Shown here piece after piece: positions 27,181-42,108 of a stretch of DNA of 64,000 nucleotides. Numbering within the stretch: the first letter of the stretch is position 1; the number at the start of each line of letters is the position of its first letter. The notes below the pieces were generated by a model. It was not told the origin of the DNA, did no database searches, and worked only from the letters and a program-made list of their open reading frames with translations. The stretch is from Eulemur rufifrons (taxonomy: Eukaryota; Chordata; Mammalia; Primates; Lemuridae), in contig NC_090989.1 in NCBI RefSeq assembly GCF_041146395.1, positions 220,442,843 to 220,506,842 of the forward strand. The letters are read 5' to 3'. Position numbers and translations under genes: made by a program.

Positions 27181-28357
27181 GCTAATTCTGCTGGCTTCTA
27201 TAAAAAGTAATTTTATTTGCCTTTTGTGTCATGACACAAATGGTGGGACTGACACTAATGGTGGGAATTCTACACCCTATACTCAATGTCATTACACATC
27301 TCACTCAACTTGGATGTTCCCTAGGAAACATGAACATAGCACATTCAAAAAAGTTCCCCAAACCTGCTTCTTCTTCCCATCTCAGGGAATGGCATCCCCA
27401 GTCACCCCAACTAGAAACCTGGATATTTTCATTGTCTTTCCATTTTTACCCATAGCCCATATCCAGTCACTTGCTAAGGCCTATAGCTTCTGCCTTGTTA
27501 ACATATGTGACACTGAGCCCTTGGAATATTCTCTGCTTAGAATACTGCTCCCAATTGCTCTCCCCATTCCAGAGCCTAATCCATTCCTACTCTTTAAAAC
27601 TAATTCAAGAAACTGGATCCCTATCTCTCACCATATACAAAAATTAACTCAAGATGGATTAAAGACTTAAATGTGAAACCTGAAATAATAAAAATCTTAG
27701 AAGAAAACCTAGGAAAAACTCTTCTGGACATTGGCCTAGGGAAAGAATTTATGACTAAGACTCCAAAAGCAAATGCAATAAGAACAAAAATGTATAGACA
27801 GGACTTGATTAAAGTAAAATGATTCAGCACAGTGAAAGAAACAATCAAAAGGGTAAATGGACAACCTGCAGAATGGATGAAAATATTCACAAACTGTGTG
27901 TCTGACAAAGGACTAATATTCAGAATTTATAAGGACCTCAAACAGCTCAGCAAGAAAAAAAAAACAAAAAACTCATTAAAAAGTGGTTAAAAGACATGAA
28001 AAGACATTTCTCAAAAGAAGAGATACAAGTGGCCAAAAAACATATGAAAACAATTTGCTCAACATCACTAATTATCAGAGAAATGCAAATTAAAAGCACA
28101 ATGAAATACCATCTTACTCTAATTAGAATGGGCACTATTAAAAAGTCAAAAAACAATAGATGTTGGTATGGATGTGATGACAAGGAAACACTTATACATG
28201 GTTGGTGACAATGTAAATTAGTACAATCTCTATGGAGATCAGTATAGAGAATTCTCAAAGAATTAAAAGTGGATCTACCATTCGACCTTGCAATCCCACT
28301 ACTGGGTCTCTACCCACAGGAAAAGAAATCATTGTATCAAAAAGATACCTGCACTAA

Positions 28358-28741
<384 letters not shown>

Positions 28742-28809
28742 ACAATTGCAAATACATGGAATCAACCTAAGTGACCATCAACTGATAAATAGATAAAGAA
28801 AATGGACTG

Positions 28810-28868
28810 TGTGTGTGTATGTATATACATATACACATACACACATACACATACACACACATACACAC
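28810..28868 (+). repeat. (TG/CA)n-type microsatellite inside L1
   Basis: A 'gtgtgtgtgtatgtatatac' stretch is followed by imperfect 'acacac/atacac' units. Confidence 0.85.
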
Positions 28869-29809
28869 CATGGAGTACTACTCAGCTATAAGAAAGAATG
28901 AAATAGTGTATTTTGCAGCAACTTGGATATAACTGGAGGCCATTATCCTAAGTGAAGTAACTCAGGAACACAAAAATAAATGCTGAGTGTTCTCACTTAT
29001 AAGTGGGAGCTAAACTATGGCTATACAAGGGCATGAAGAGTGGTAAAATGGACATTAGAGACTCACAAAGAGGGAGGGTAGGAAGGGATGAGGGATGAAA
29101 ATTTATCTATGGGGTACAAGGTATACTACTTGGGTGATGGGTACACCAAAAGCCCAGACACCACTGCTATACAATATATATTTGTAATAGAATTCAATGA
29201 GTACCCTCTAAATACATTAAAATAAAATTTTTAAAAACCTAGTTCAAGATACCTCTGTAAAGGTTTTGCTGACCTCTCAACCAGAGCCAGTTGTTACAGG
29301 AAAAATGAATGTTCATTCCTCTCTCTCAGTATTTCCTTCTGGGGCACAGAGCTCCTCTAGGTGCGATATTCCTCAGCCCTCCTCTGTCTCTTTACTCCAC
29401 CCTAGGAGAGGTGTAGGGACTTCTCTGCTTAGTAAATCGGAAATTAATTAACTGGGCTGGACCAGCCCAAACATAACTTTCTTCCTTTAGGAAACAAGCT
29501 GTCTCCAGGGGAAACTGGCCTAATTTGGGGTTTCATATTAGCAAGAACATTTGGCTAAAGGTCCCAAATTGGTCCCCGAATTTGGCTTCTATTATAGTAA
29601 TGAATGTGGAATTTTTTGCCCATCTGCTTCTCATTTTCAAACAAATTATTCAGAACTCATAGGGGAAATACAGTCACTGTTTACTGGGTTCTGTCAGGAG
29701 TCAAGTAAACTGAATTCCAACCCAAACACAGAATCCTCCCTCAGTTGTGCCTCCACGTGCCTAAGACATATATCTATTAAATATTAGCTTCAGATTGTCA
29801 CTTTGTATG

Positions 29810-29950
29810 GCAATTGTTTGCACATCCAATTAGATCAGAAGGTCCCTGTGGACAGGGAATATATATTAGCTGTCTTTGTATTCCCAGCATCTGACATTCA
29901 ATTTATGTTCACAGAATGATTGAATGCATGAATAAAGAAATTGTTTCTGG
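29810..29950 (+). repeat. L2 LINE 3' end relic
   Basis: 'ggtccctgtggacagggaat', 'tgtattcccagcatctgac' and 'gaatgattgaatgcatgaat' are L2 3' landmarks. Confidence 0.7.
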
Positions 29951-30904
29951 TGATCGTTAGCAAACCTTGGTTAGATTAAGCTCCTTCTGATTGTCATGTA
30001 AACTCACTTTTCTATTCTGCTTTCTACTACCCTTTTTAATAAAATAGAGTAAATCATTCAAGACAGTAACATGACGATAATAATGTTATGTTGAGATTTA
30101 ATGAATCAAAATAACACAAAAGTGTCTGAGAGACACCAAAGCTGGAAAAACTCTAAGTTTTTCTACCATTTAATTGCCTAAAATTCTTACTAAATGAGAC
30201 AGACTTAGTGCTATAAAATGAGCTGCTGTGTATGAATTTTTTTCCACATAGAAAAAAATGGTCTTCTTTCATTTCACAAGGTGAAGATTAAAAGCACTAT
30301 AGTAAGGGATTTTGTTGGCCAGTTAACTTCTCAATTTATAAATCTGCCTCTGGTTCTTTAAAGTCATGCAGAGAGAAGCTTTGTGAATTCATACATGAAA
30401 TGAGATGTGTGTGGTCATCTCAATACAGCCTGTGCTGGGAAATACCTTAATATCATCTATTTAAAAAGGAATTTTTCAACAAATAAAAATTTAAAAAATA
30501 TAGAGAATGTATTGTGACTACTTGAAAAAAATGAATTGAGTTCAGGAATTTTCAATCCTATATAAGCAACATATATTTCATTCCAAATATTTAAGATTAG
30601 TGAATGTAATTAATTTCAAGTACAATTTACAAACAAATGATGTTATTGGAGACATATGATGCTAGCACATAAGATAGAGTTTTTACTGAATTGCTTTCAA
30701 ATGTTTGTAGATTTAAGTAGTCTATTTGTCACAGCAGATGTATTAGATTCATGATTTGGTGCTATGTGTCTCAATTATAGACTACAATTTAATAAATTAT
30801 AAAGTTCAATGGCTCAGCCTTTAACCAATTAGTTTGGCAGCCAATATTTAGATACAGCAAATTTCTGCCAGGTAAATTCAGCTCTTCTGAACAATCATAG
30901 TCTC

Positions 30905-31570
30905 TAACCTCATCATGTTGATAGACTTCTCGGTGGTCTCCTGACATTCATCTTGCCCTTCTCCAATCTGTTGATCTTTTCAAAATCCAAATCTGATAAT
31001 ATCACTAATCACTCACCACCCACTTAAATTACTTTCAATTGTTCTGAGAAAAAAGTAACTATCATGGTCTAGATCTTAGAGGATCCCACATGGTTTGATT
31101 TCCTCCTGTATCTCCAACACCATGCGCGCCCGCTTCCCCTTCACATTCTGAGCTCTAGTTTCACTGGCCTTTACTCATTCCCTTGACAAGGCAGTCTCTC
31201 TTCCTCACAGGGTCTGTGCACTTGCTGTTCTCACTGCTGAGAATAACTCTTCCTTCGCTAAAACTGGGAGCTCGTACTTACTCTACAGAACCAAATTCAA
31301 ATGTTACTTTTGCAGAAAAAAGTTTTGCTATTATCTGTCTCCTTCCCTTAAGCCCTAAACCATGTCAGGTCCCCTGCCATTAGTTTTATTAACATGATAT
31401 AGCTTCCTTTCATAGCACTTGGCACATTTGCAATTGCTTTTATTTTTGTGGTTGTTTGACTGCTCCAGTAGATTTTATGCTCCTGTGGACAGAGACCTTG
31501 TTGTGTTTTGCTCACCTTTGCTTAATGTCTGGCACCTGGCAGATGCTCAATAAATGTTCACTACATTTAT
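30905..31570 (+). repeat. L2 LINE 3' end relic, long
   Basis: The final 'tggacagagaccttgttgtg' to 'atgctcaataaatgttcact' segment is the L2 3' end. The preceding 500 bp, including 'tctgtgcacttgctgttctc' and 'ccaaattcaaatgttacttt', fit upstream L2 3' UTR and ORF2-end sequence. Confidence 0.75.
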
Positions 31571-34500
31571 GAAAAGACTTGTTTCTGTAATCATATTCAA
31601 AGAAGGAATACAGTTTTCAAATTGTGTGTATGACATTAGGACCATATGCATCCCAAATAATTGCAAAAAGAAAGTTCATCTTTGATTTGGCCAGGGGCAG
31701 CCTGAGGGAACGGATGAAAACTGGAATTGTTGCTATAGCAAAGAAGGCACTGATAGGACTTCAAACTCTAAGAAACCAATCCCCAAGCTCAGGATACCAA
31801 GAAAGCTAAAAGTAGACCCAGGAATCTCTCTTATCACAATCTATGATTGTGTCATAAAGACATCCAGGAGGAACAGGTTAAGAAATTTATAAAGCAAGAG
31901 AAAGAATCTAGGGCCTAGAATAGAATACATGATGCTTCTTCTTTTAATCAAACTTAATGAACCTATTGAACCAAAGGGACCTGCTCCAGACATTGAAGAA
32001 ATGAAGCAAATGTGGGAACTAGAGATAGACGGTCTGTAGACACTGACAATCCCGGTGTCACATGCCTGAGTGACACTCTGCCCCTGCCCAGCAAAGTTGT
32101 CAGAGGAATCTCACTACATATGTAGGTGGGAGGATCCTCAGCCCTTCCAATCTTATGATTTCTGCTCCTAAGAGAAGAGACTTATCTCTAGGCAGACTTG
32201 AAAACTAACAAGCCTGCATTTGTCCCCAAGAAGCTTTGTAGTCTGGCTTGGGGGTCATGTCTCAAAAAGAATCATTTCTGATCTAGGAGTTCAGTCTCTA
32301 CTGACTCAGCACTGGGCTAGGCACAGACAATGGCTGTGGCAAAGAGGTCACGCTGGCTGTGTTCAAAACCTGTTGAAACTAACAGCAACAGCAGCAGCTC
32401 TGATCTAGAGTGGAGGATCCTAGTCACATTTTCAGGGTCAACAGACCCTGTGCCGCTCAGATCTCCTCCAGACAGGCTCCAGCAGCCACACCTTTGGCTC
32501 CACCAGAGCGGATCATAATGTTTTCAAGTTGAAGTCACACACACCCCAAGCTGTACTTAGTATACCTGTGTACCTGCGCACAGTGGGAAATACTAGAGCT
32601 GGGTTATAGTGGACCAATATAGAACTTCTCCAATGGACATACTTTGTTTAGAGACACACCATTAGCCTGGCCAAGACTTTTTTTTAGAACTGTGCTGTGA
32701 TCTGAGACTCTTCCTAAATCCCTCCTTCCCTCTCTCCTTTCATAGGTGTCAGGCCTGCACAGCCAACTAAAGGCTCTCCCCTTTATCCTTCACAGGCCTC
32801 CCCCTCTAATATCTCCTGCACTTAATATTGTTTTGCTGTCTACTTCTCAGGAGGAAACCTGCAATGACTCACCCTTTTAAAAGGCCTCCCTGAAAAATAA
32901 AGCTTCATTTGAACTACTGAAATACTCGTAAAAGAAAAGATGTGTTATTCTATGTGTGAATCACAAAAATATCTTCCCTACACATGGTCAGTGCAAATAA
33001 GAGATGAGAGAACTTAAGAGAACTGAGGTATGTTCCTGAGGAGGCACCCTTACTTTGGGAGATTATTACTTAAAGGATCTGTCAATGTTGATTAAATAAA
33101 GAACTAAACTCCTGTTTAATAATATTCAGAATGTCTCTGACCTGCCTCCTTTGAATATAGATTTCAAGAATACAGATGTGAAGTGGGCAGGACAGAAGGA
33201 ATAGTCTGGGATGATATGCTCCATTTTGAAGAGTTGTTATAACAATAAATTTAATGTATGTGCCACTTAAGACATCAGTGTTAACTCTCCCCTCCTGTCT
33301 CAACCTCCTACGTCTATGATGACCAGCACAAAAGAGGGGACAAAGCGGACTCCCCATTTATCCATCAGCAATGTATAAAACGCCCTCAAGCTGGAAAGCT
33401 GAATGCATTTCTCTTTATTCACAACTCAAGTCTTTCCCCATGTGATCTCACCATCTGATATCAGCTGAAGCTCCTTCCAAATTTCACCTTAGTTCCCTCT
33501 TTCTCCTCACAAGAATATCAAAACTGAACAGTTTCTTACTGTTCATCATTCCTACATCACCCTTGTGCCTCCGAGTACCTTGCCAACACAGACATCCTCT
33601 TCTTACTAATTTAAACTCATTCTTCTAATTCTACTAATTCACATGATACCATTCTTGCCAATTTGATTCATAGCATACATAATAGATAATTTCCCTATTT
33701 CTTACTATTTTAATAAAATAGATTTCTCTCCTAATCATTAAAACCCATCACTAGGCACTCAATAAAAGGATCAAAAATATGGTGCTTTGTAAACAGCAAA
33801 TTGTGACTTTGAGAAGCCATGCAAGTAGCTGATTTTGCACATTTCAGATGATACTTTTCTACTATTTATTATAAAGAATTTGGATGAGTTGTGATACATG
33901 CTTATAAGTGACAGATTACTGAGCTTTCATGGGGATAGAGAGGACATTCCCAGGTTCCCAAATGAGGCTCAGGAGATGATAGCTCCTCACAACCTCCCCC
34001 ACCTTCACCCCAGCAGTGTTCTGACCGTTCCCCTCCGATAGGCTCCCTTACTATAAGAGGTCATGCTTGCATCTATTTTACAGTGTTCCATAAATGTAGA
34101 CGTTTAATCTTTTTCTGCTTCTCTTCACCAGCCTCTGTCTGGGATGGCTTAGCTAAGCTGACACATTAACCTTCCTAGGGGAAACAAATCAACCCACGGC
34201 CCAATTAGACTGCTCAGCTATCACAGTCCTCTCTGCCCTTTGCCTGAAGCATGTCTTTTCCTCCTGGCATCTCTGGGCTCTTTAGAAGTCAGAATTGTGA
34301 GTTTTCACAGAATTTAAAGACATTTCATCAGCAGTTCCTCCATGGTGCCATGATAGATGGAATTCTAGGCTGTCTACTTAGATCATCTGATAATACAGAG
34401 TGGGTCCCTCTATAAGGTCATTGTTCAGAGGATCAAGTAAGGAACTCAGCCAATATATACAATTTTTATTAGTCTATTTCAAAAAATAATTGATAAAAAA

Positions 34501-35034
34501 ACCAAAAACAGAACATTGCTGACCAACCAAAGCAAAAAAATAATTTTCAAAGTATTATTTTCCTTTATAAATATATTAATAAATCATAAGTCAGATATAA
34601 ATGATTTAAAAAATTCAGGCAAAACCAAACATGGAACTTGTCATTTTATCTGAGAAGCTGATTTAGGAATTGCAAGTTTATTATGAAAGACGAAAATGAG
34701 ACCCAAACTTCTTCAATTCCTTCTCCCCTTGGGAAGTAGATACAGCACTAAACGGAGTCACTCAATGTTTCAGGAATAGTGAGAATGCTGCTGGAAATCA
34801 TAGCAGGACAATTACTGACAGACTACAGGACATGGAGAGGACACTAAATTAGGAGCCTCTTATAGCCATAAGAACTGAAACATGCTTCTGCAGCTCAAAA
34901 TTTCTCTGACTTTGTGATGTGGGGCATGGGATGGAAGATGTCTATAAGGACACTTCTATTGCTAAAAATCTTTTATTTTTGTGAATTCTCAGTTTAAAAT
35001 TGTAGTCAACTCATGGACTCCTGGCAGTATACGT

Positions 35035-35255
35035 AGAGGCAGCTTGCTCTACGCTTCAGAGTCAGACAGGGATGTCAGACAGAATGGATGAGAATCCCAG
35101 ACACACCATTTACCACCCATGGAACTTGGGGGAAATTATCAAATGCCACCAACTTCAGTCTCCCCATCTGTAAATTAGGGATGGTGAGGACTACCTTAGT
35201 CAACTTAGCAGAGTGAGGATTAGATTATAATGTAAATAGAATAATGTGCCAGTTA
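35035..35255 (+). repeat. MIR SINE relic
   Basis: 'cttcagagtcagacaggg', 'gaacttgggggaaattatca' and 'ccccatctgtaaattaggga' follow the MIR consensus order. Confidence 0.7.
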
Positions 35256-36857
35256 TTAAGCTATTTCAGTTTTGTGATGCTGGAAATGAGACTTGAAGAA
35301 TTCCTTTTCTCCTTTGAAAGTGACTCCCTGTAAGTTCTTCCAATAGGAGGCACCAGAAGCAGAAGTGAGAGAAGGGATTTGCTCTTTCCTGAGAGCATGG
35401 CTCTAACAATGCCTCTTCATTCTGGTAACAGTATTTCATTCCATTTCCAGCCTAGGAGAGCACACCCCAAACCAGCCTCATCACACGCCCTGGTTAGAGG
35501 TCTGCAGCGCTGCAGGGCCATTCCTCCAAGTTCCTAGATCCTAATAACCCCAACCTCCTCTTCTCATTCGATCAGCCATTGGAGTGAAAACTGCATTCTG
35601 TATTACTTGTTACTGTTTCTATGTTACCTCAGTGTCCCCTTTTGCTTTTATAGTCCCCCAATGCCTGTTTAACAGATTTCTTATGTTAAATTCTCTCTGT
35701 TGAGGTATCTGTTATTTCCATTTTCCTGATGGAAACTGAACAGGAAATGAGTACAATTATATAATTATATTCATAATGAAATAGAAATATGAGAGCACCA
35801 AGCACAGTGCCTGCCCATATAGTTACTTAGTTAACATTAATTTTGACAGTATTAGCAAAAATCATGGTAAAAATAAAAGCAATATAAGTGGAAATTTAGA
35901 TTCTCTCTTCTAGTATCTGATATGAGGCATTCAGATCCTTGAGTTCAACTAGATTTTATTTTCCCTTCTTTATATTCTTTTCTTATTGTATCCAATTCTA
36001 ACGTGCTACAGAGGAACTTTTTACTCATTCCATTGACGTTCTTAAGGGGACAGTTCACAGCCGTCTTTGGCACCTGATTCCTTCCACCTGCACAGGCTAT
36101 TCAAGACAGTCTGCACTCAGGCAGCCTCTTCCCCTCTACCACAGAGGGGACCACGTCCTGTTCAAGACAGCATCTCATTTGAATCTATGATATCTTATTA
36201 CTAGTGATTGTTTGGCTTTATTCTTCTGGATTCTTACTGTGAAATAAAGTTTCCTACATTTTAAATTAAGTTTTGTACATATTTTTTCTTGTTGTTATCT
36301 TGAGTTTTATAATTAAAGATCCTGCACTCTCTCTTATTGATGTGCTTGTGAAATTATTTTGACTCCAGTGTAGAGAGTATGTCAATCATTTGGTTATTGT
36401 GGGATGGACTGAATTTCTTCTTACAAAAATTGAAAAGCAAAATGTTCCTAACATGAATCAACCTATCTTCCCCTGCCAAATTTAGAATAAAATCAGTGCA
36501 AAAAACAGAGACAAAGCTCTTCAAACTACAAAGTCATAAAATTCATACATCGTGTAAAATTCCTTAAAGTACCAATATTTTCTCTGAAAGAATAATTCTA
36601 TTCACTGAACAGTTTAATAACAACTACATAATCCTATCACTTTCTTTCCCTGAGTCTTTCAATGACTCCTCATTAAGGTCAGAATATCTTTCTTTAGTTA
36701 TTCATTTATGTTATACAATAAAAGTCCTTTCCTTATCTTGTCTCTATCCACATACATGGGCTTGCCTAATAATACCATCATTCCTGCATCCCAATTCTGT
36801 TTCCTAATAACTGTTTGCCTTTGGTCAACTTATGGCTCTTTTATGAAGGAATATTTA

Positions 36858-37211
36858 CAGGTTGAACATCTCTAATCAAAAAATCCAAAGTCTTCAATGC
36901 TCCAAAATCTAAAATTTTTTGAGCCCCAACATGACCCCACAAGTGAAAAATTCTGTACCTCACCTCATGTGATGAGTTGCACTCAAAACACAGTCAAAAC
37001 TTTGTTTCATGAGCAAAGTTATGTAAAATATTGTGTAAAATTACCTTTAGGCTGTGTGTACAAGGTGTATACAAAACATAAATGAATTTTGTGTTTAGAC
37101 TTGGGTCCCATCTCTAGGATATCTCATCATGTCTATATAAACATTCCAAAATCCAAAAAAATCGGAAACGCTTTTGGGCCCAAACTTTTTGCATAAGGGA
37201 TACTCAACCCA
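36858..37211 (+). mobile_element. Tigger-type MITE (non-autonomous DNA transposon)
   Basis: A 354-bp element with complementary ends: CAGGTTGAACATCTCTAATC at the left and GCATAAGGGATACTCAACCC at the right. It is flanked by TA (36856-36857 and 37212-37213). Internal phrases such as 'aaaacacagtcaaaactttg' and 'gtttagacttgggtcccatc' match a common mammalian Tigger-related MITE. It encodes nothing. Confidence 0.85.
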
Positions 37212-37212
37212 T

Positions 37213-37330
37213 ACTATGTGCTATACACTCTGTGCTGTCTACCCTTTCATGCATTACCTCACTTAATGCTCTGTGAGGTAGATACTATTATTTTCCCCAC
37301 TTCACATATGAGAAGAACCTGAAGTTTAGT
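37213..37330 (+). repeat. MIRb SINE relic
   Basis: 'cattacctcacttaatgctc' and 'gaggtagatactattatttt' are MIRb middle landmarks. It directly abuts the Tigger MITE. Confidence 0.65.
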
Positions 37331-38445
37331 CTCAGAAAAAAATACCCACACTGAAGGGGGTTGTGAGGCGAGGGGCCTTCCTTACCACTCGCAGTTCACT
37401 GCATGATGCAGGCATTGAAGAAATAGAGCTATTACCACTGCTACCCCAGCAACGATACATGCCAAATAAATGCAGAAAGTGAACAATATCAGTTTAATGG
37501 CTTTCTTATATTTTCTTGACCTTTTAAAATAATATCATTGCCTTAGTTTTCGGGCAGGCCTAGAAATAAATATCAGAGGATGCTCTAGTTTCTGTATTCT
37601 TCTACCCACCAATAAACAATATTTCACCAAACTGGACATGAGAGACCTGTCAAGGGCAGGAATACAATCTTGGGGAGCCCTGTTGTTATCCAAACATTTC
37701 CCTCTGCTTCCCCCTAAATATGCCCCTCAGATACCCTTGTTCACCCCTTAGTAGCTCTCTTACAGATTATGCAGTGCACCTACAATTTTATTCTCATTCA
37801 CTGCCCTCCAGAAAGTCCTTGAACTATTAATTCCCCAATCTCTACCTTTGTACTTTCTCACTTATATGCTTCCAAACTTTGCTAATCTGGTCACTATTTT
37901 AAAAAATATGTGTAAAATTACATTATTGTCACATACTTGAATCATATTCCAAAATGATTTTTCAATGGCCAGGAACAAGTCTCTGCCATAGTAATAATCC
38001 CCACCCAGGGCAGTTCAAAGAGCAATGCTCATTTTAATACTATAATGGAGTAACACTCATTTTAGTATTATTTAGAGATTAGAATTTAGTATTTCTTAGT
38101 TTTCAATATTTAACTTTATTTAGTGCTGACTATTGAGTAATACTAAATAGGAGCCTTTTTTAGGAATCGAAGAGGTTAATAGGAAGTGTAAAAGTTTTAA
38201 TTCCCTAAGAATCCAGCAAGATTTCCCAAAAGGCACATTTGCAAACTCTTTGTTCTTTTCAAAAGCCAGAGATAAGAATATTTGCTTCAAGTCTTTGAAC
38301 TCTGCGCTCACCTTCAATTCAGTAGTCTACATTCCCATTTAATCATATTATATTCCTACAGCCTAGTCACATTTACACATTTATATATAATACATATATA
38401 TTTTCTTTCTTTTTTTCTTCTTTAAACAGAGGGCAGGGACATTCA

Positions 38446-38640
<195 letters not shown>

Positions 38641-39179
38641 CTATATGGAGAAGCAAAGAAAGCAGTGAACAATTGGCAACAAAGTCTGAGCCATACATGT
38701 GATCACAATGGTTTTGTTTAAAAGCACTTTTGAAACTTTTTCATGGACATTCTGTGGGTCTCCATGTGGGGTCTCATTTTCTGGGAATCGACTACTAACT
38801 CCAGGGTTTAGAACAAAGGAAGTGCCAGGGACCCCACACTCCGAGTTCAGGGGACCATCAGCAATTGGGCCAGCCACATTCCCCAGAAGGCTTGCTGAGA
38901 AATTCCACTACCACCATCACTTCCAAACTGCTCTGATTTAGAGGAAGTTTGGAAAGAAGAGAGGTAGCCTTTCGGGGGCACTGTAGTGTCCAACAAAACC
39001 AGCCTATCCACATCTTTCTATGAGAGTACCCCATAGAGGTGGGGGTGGAGGGAAATTCTCTCCCTCATGCCAAGGAAGAGAGAACTCAAGAAAATCAATC
39101 ATGTAACTTTAGGATGTCTACAAGGAGGGAACACTTGCACCCTGATTATGGTGGCTGCTTCGTCACTAATTCAGGGGTG

Positions 39180-39785
39180 CTGTGCTGAATTTGTGTTACC
39201 AAATTAAGAGAGACGCACGTTGGGGGAGAACGGTGCAGGGAAGCGGCACTGGACCAGTGAGAGTGCAAGCCTAGGTCATAGGAAGGGGAACAGGGAAAGC
39301 ACCTCTCTGGCCCCAGGGCTTGCCAAGCAGATGTTGCTTCTCTCGGAGATGGAAACTTCCCTATCCTGGGGCAGGCAGCAGAGGATGAATGCAGTTCGAA
39401 GCCTGGGTATAGAGCTTGACTGGGCAAGGGTGGGAAATCAGCCCCTACTCACTGCCTCTGCACAAGCTGCACAGTCTTCCTCCGTAGCCCTGTGGCCCCT
39501 CTGGCTTCCTGGTCTGAACAGGCTAGATGGTGGGTTCTACAGGTACTGTCTCACCCCAAAGTTTGGGGGCACAGAAGTCAAAGGGGATTCAGGTCTCAGG
39601 CTTACCCTGAGACACAGGAGCTTGGGGCAAAAGGGCACATGTCTCAGGGGGGGGATGCTGTGTGAGGCTGCCATGAGAGATATAGCTTGTGGCCAAGAGA
39701 TAACCTGCCCCGGCCGCTGGTGGTTCTGCAAATTTAGCACACAGGGTGTCCATACTCTTCTGTTCCTTCGCTGGAATTGGTAATC
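39180..39785. other. GC-rich block with long antisense ORF, unassigned
   Basis: A 600-bp island clearly richer in G and C than the flanking intron. The plus strand (antisense to TMC1) is open for 187 codons from an ATG at 39220 to a stop ending at 39783. The predicted protein has no domain, signal or repeat I recognise. The texture recalls an L1 5' UTR or another mobile-element promoter, but I could not confirm this. Confidence 0.4.
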
Positions 39786-40339
39786 ATTGCCCAGAAAACA
39801 GGATGCCCATCAGCATCTAACACAACCTATAGAAATCATCCAAAGCCAGTACTCTTCCTAGCTCTCGGAATACATCCAATCAAACACAATTTTGCTCCAT
39901 CCTGTAATTTCATATAGTGCAGATGAATTAGTGACAGCCTTTCATTCCCTCCACATGGAGGCAGCATGGTGTGAGGAAAAGAGAAAATACCAGGGATACA
40001 ACTTCATGTATACCTGCATCTGACACTAAGTAGTGTCACAGTAGCCAGTGACGGCTGGAGGAGTTTCAGGTCTCCTTAGAGAAATGAGCAAAAACAAAGC
40101 TGGAATTAATTGGAAATAGATGAAATATGCACATTCAGCTGCAGTGCCTGAAAGCGTTCACTTGGGAGATTAACTATATAGGACTTCTGATCTATGTCTG
40201 CTGTCTTCCATGAGCCAGACAGCCTTAGAAATCCCAGAATTATCTCAGGGATTATAAAACTAGTGGATTCGAGTGTAGAATCTTGGAACAAAAGATAGAA
40301 TCATAAGTCCTAGTCCTAGATCAACTTAATTAAAAACAA

Positions 40340-40505
40340 AACAAAAACAAAATTCACTTTGAGACAATAGCTAAGTCACATAAGCACTATGTGACTCAGT
40401 TTCCACATGTTTTAAATTAGGGGCGGGTACTTTTCTACAGTCTACCTCATAAATTTGTTTGCGAGGCCTGGTAAGTGTTAAATAAAAGAAGTGAAAATGC
40501 TGTGC
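40340..40505 (+). repeat. MIR SINE relic
   Basis: 'atgtgactcagtttccacat' and 'gcctggtaagtgttaaataa' match the MIR core-to-tail order. Diverged. Confidence 0.55.
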
Positions 40506-40913
40506 GCTATGAAAACTCGTGCCTCTGTATGAACATGAGGCACTGTTGTTACACTAACAGGGAAACCTGGCACAGAAACAGACACTGATTTGAAGCTATG
40601 GTGATAAAAAGTCACTCCAAACACATTTTTGCTATTAACAATGCTATATTGAATAAATTGGCTTTGGAATACTGGTACCTGAAAAGGCCCTTTGTAGGTT
40701 AAATAAAACCTAACCCAACTTTTGTATGGTGAGCATCCAAAGAGGTCAGAGTCATTTAACTTCATGTAGGTGAAAGTCCAACCTCAGTCTGGCTTTTTGG
40801 CCTTAGCTAACCCTTCCCCACATTAGCTCAGGGTTTTGCTGCCTTCTTCAATCTGGACTCTCATCCTGTTTTGCTGACTTTAGTACTAAAAGACCCCATC
40901 CTACCCTAAACCC

Positions 40914-40915
<2 letters not shown>

Positions 40916-40952
<37 letters not shown>
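40916..40952 (+). repeat. (GT)n microsatellite
   Basis: About 18 uninterrupted TG/GT units. Confidence 0.98.
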
Positions 40953-40953
<1 letters not shown>

Positions 40954-41113
40954 TGGGCTATCTTACTTCATATCTGGAAAAAAAGTTGCTCATTTTGTGT
41001 CTCTTAAGTATAGAACAGCTGGATGCTTTGAGTTGCATTAAGAAGCATTTCTTTTAAAGCAAACTTGGCAAAATAAATACAACTCATGAGATGCCACAGC
41101 CTTTCTCTTGAGC

Positions 41114-41240
41114 AATGTTTCTTAACATTTGGGCACAGAGATCACTTTGGGAATGTCACAGAAGCCATGAACCTTTCTACAGAAAAATGCACATGTAAAC
41201 ATATACACGACATTTTAGGTATGATTTCAGAATGCTCACA
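41114..41240 (+). repeat. hAT-type DNA transposon fragment (tentative)
   Basis: 'aatgtttcttaacatttggg' followed by 'gaagccatgaacctttctac' resembles the left part of short hAT-Charlie non-autonomous repeats. No right terminus seen. Confidence 0.4.
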
Positions 41241-41261
41241 CACCCTTTGGAGCAATGATTA

Positions 41262-41582
<321 letters not shown>

Positions 41583-42108
41583 TCAAACAAAGCAGCACAA
41601 AGCTGTGTCTTGCTGGCGCTCCAAAATAAATCTACTAACTATGGACACTGGTCCTCTTCATGGTTACAAGCTCTGGCGTTCTTCTTTCTCTCTTCAGGAG
41701 GAGAAAATGTCAATCATGCTGCAAGTGTTTCCCGCCATGCAGAATGCAGAAGGTGTGCAGGCTGTGGTTGTGTGGACTGTGACCTGCCCCTTCAGCGTCC
41801 ACCCAAGGGACAGCTGCCTTTTGCTGAGCAGCATAATTGCTATCCGCGGAGCCCATTTTATTCCTTGAGTTAATACTTACTATAGGTAAGTGAGCAAATG
41901 TATGTAAAGGTAACTACAGTGCCTAGCTGGTAGTTAGCTACCAATATAATTATAATTACTGTCCTTCTCTCCGCTTTTTCTCAGGCAAACAATACTCTTC
42001 TGAAAAAAGTTTACCACACTCTTTATGGATGGTTATCCTACAGACCATCCTGCGCTGTTTCCCCTCATTCCTGGCAATTTACAGGGTGGTGTAGAAGCTG
42101 AAATTCAT

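Noticed and set aside
27062..27670. 202-codon ORF on the plus strand, the longest in the window
   Set aside because: It runs across a MIRb relic, unassigned sequence and the start of the L1. It has no domain, and its frame in the L1 part is not a known ORF2 segment. A chance open frame.
31900..32530. Possible processed pseudogene or small coding gene
   Set aside because: Short ORFs of about 60 codons have no recognisable family, no splice pattern and no A tail at a plausible place. Left unannotated.
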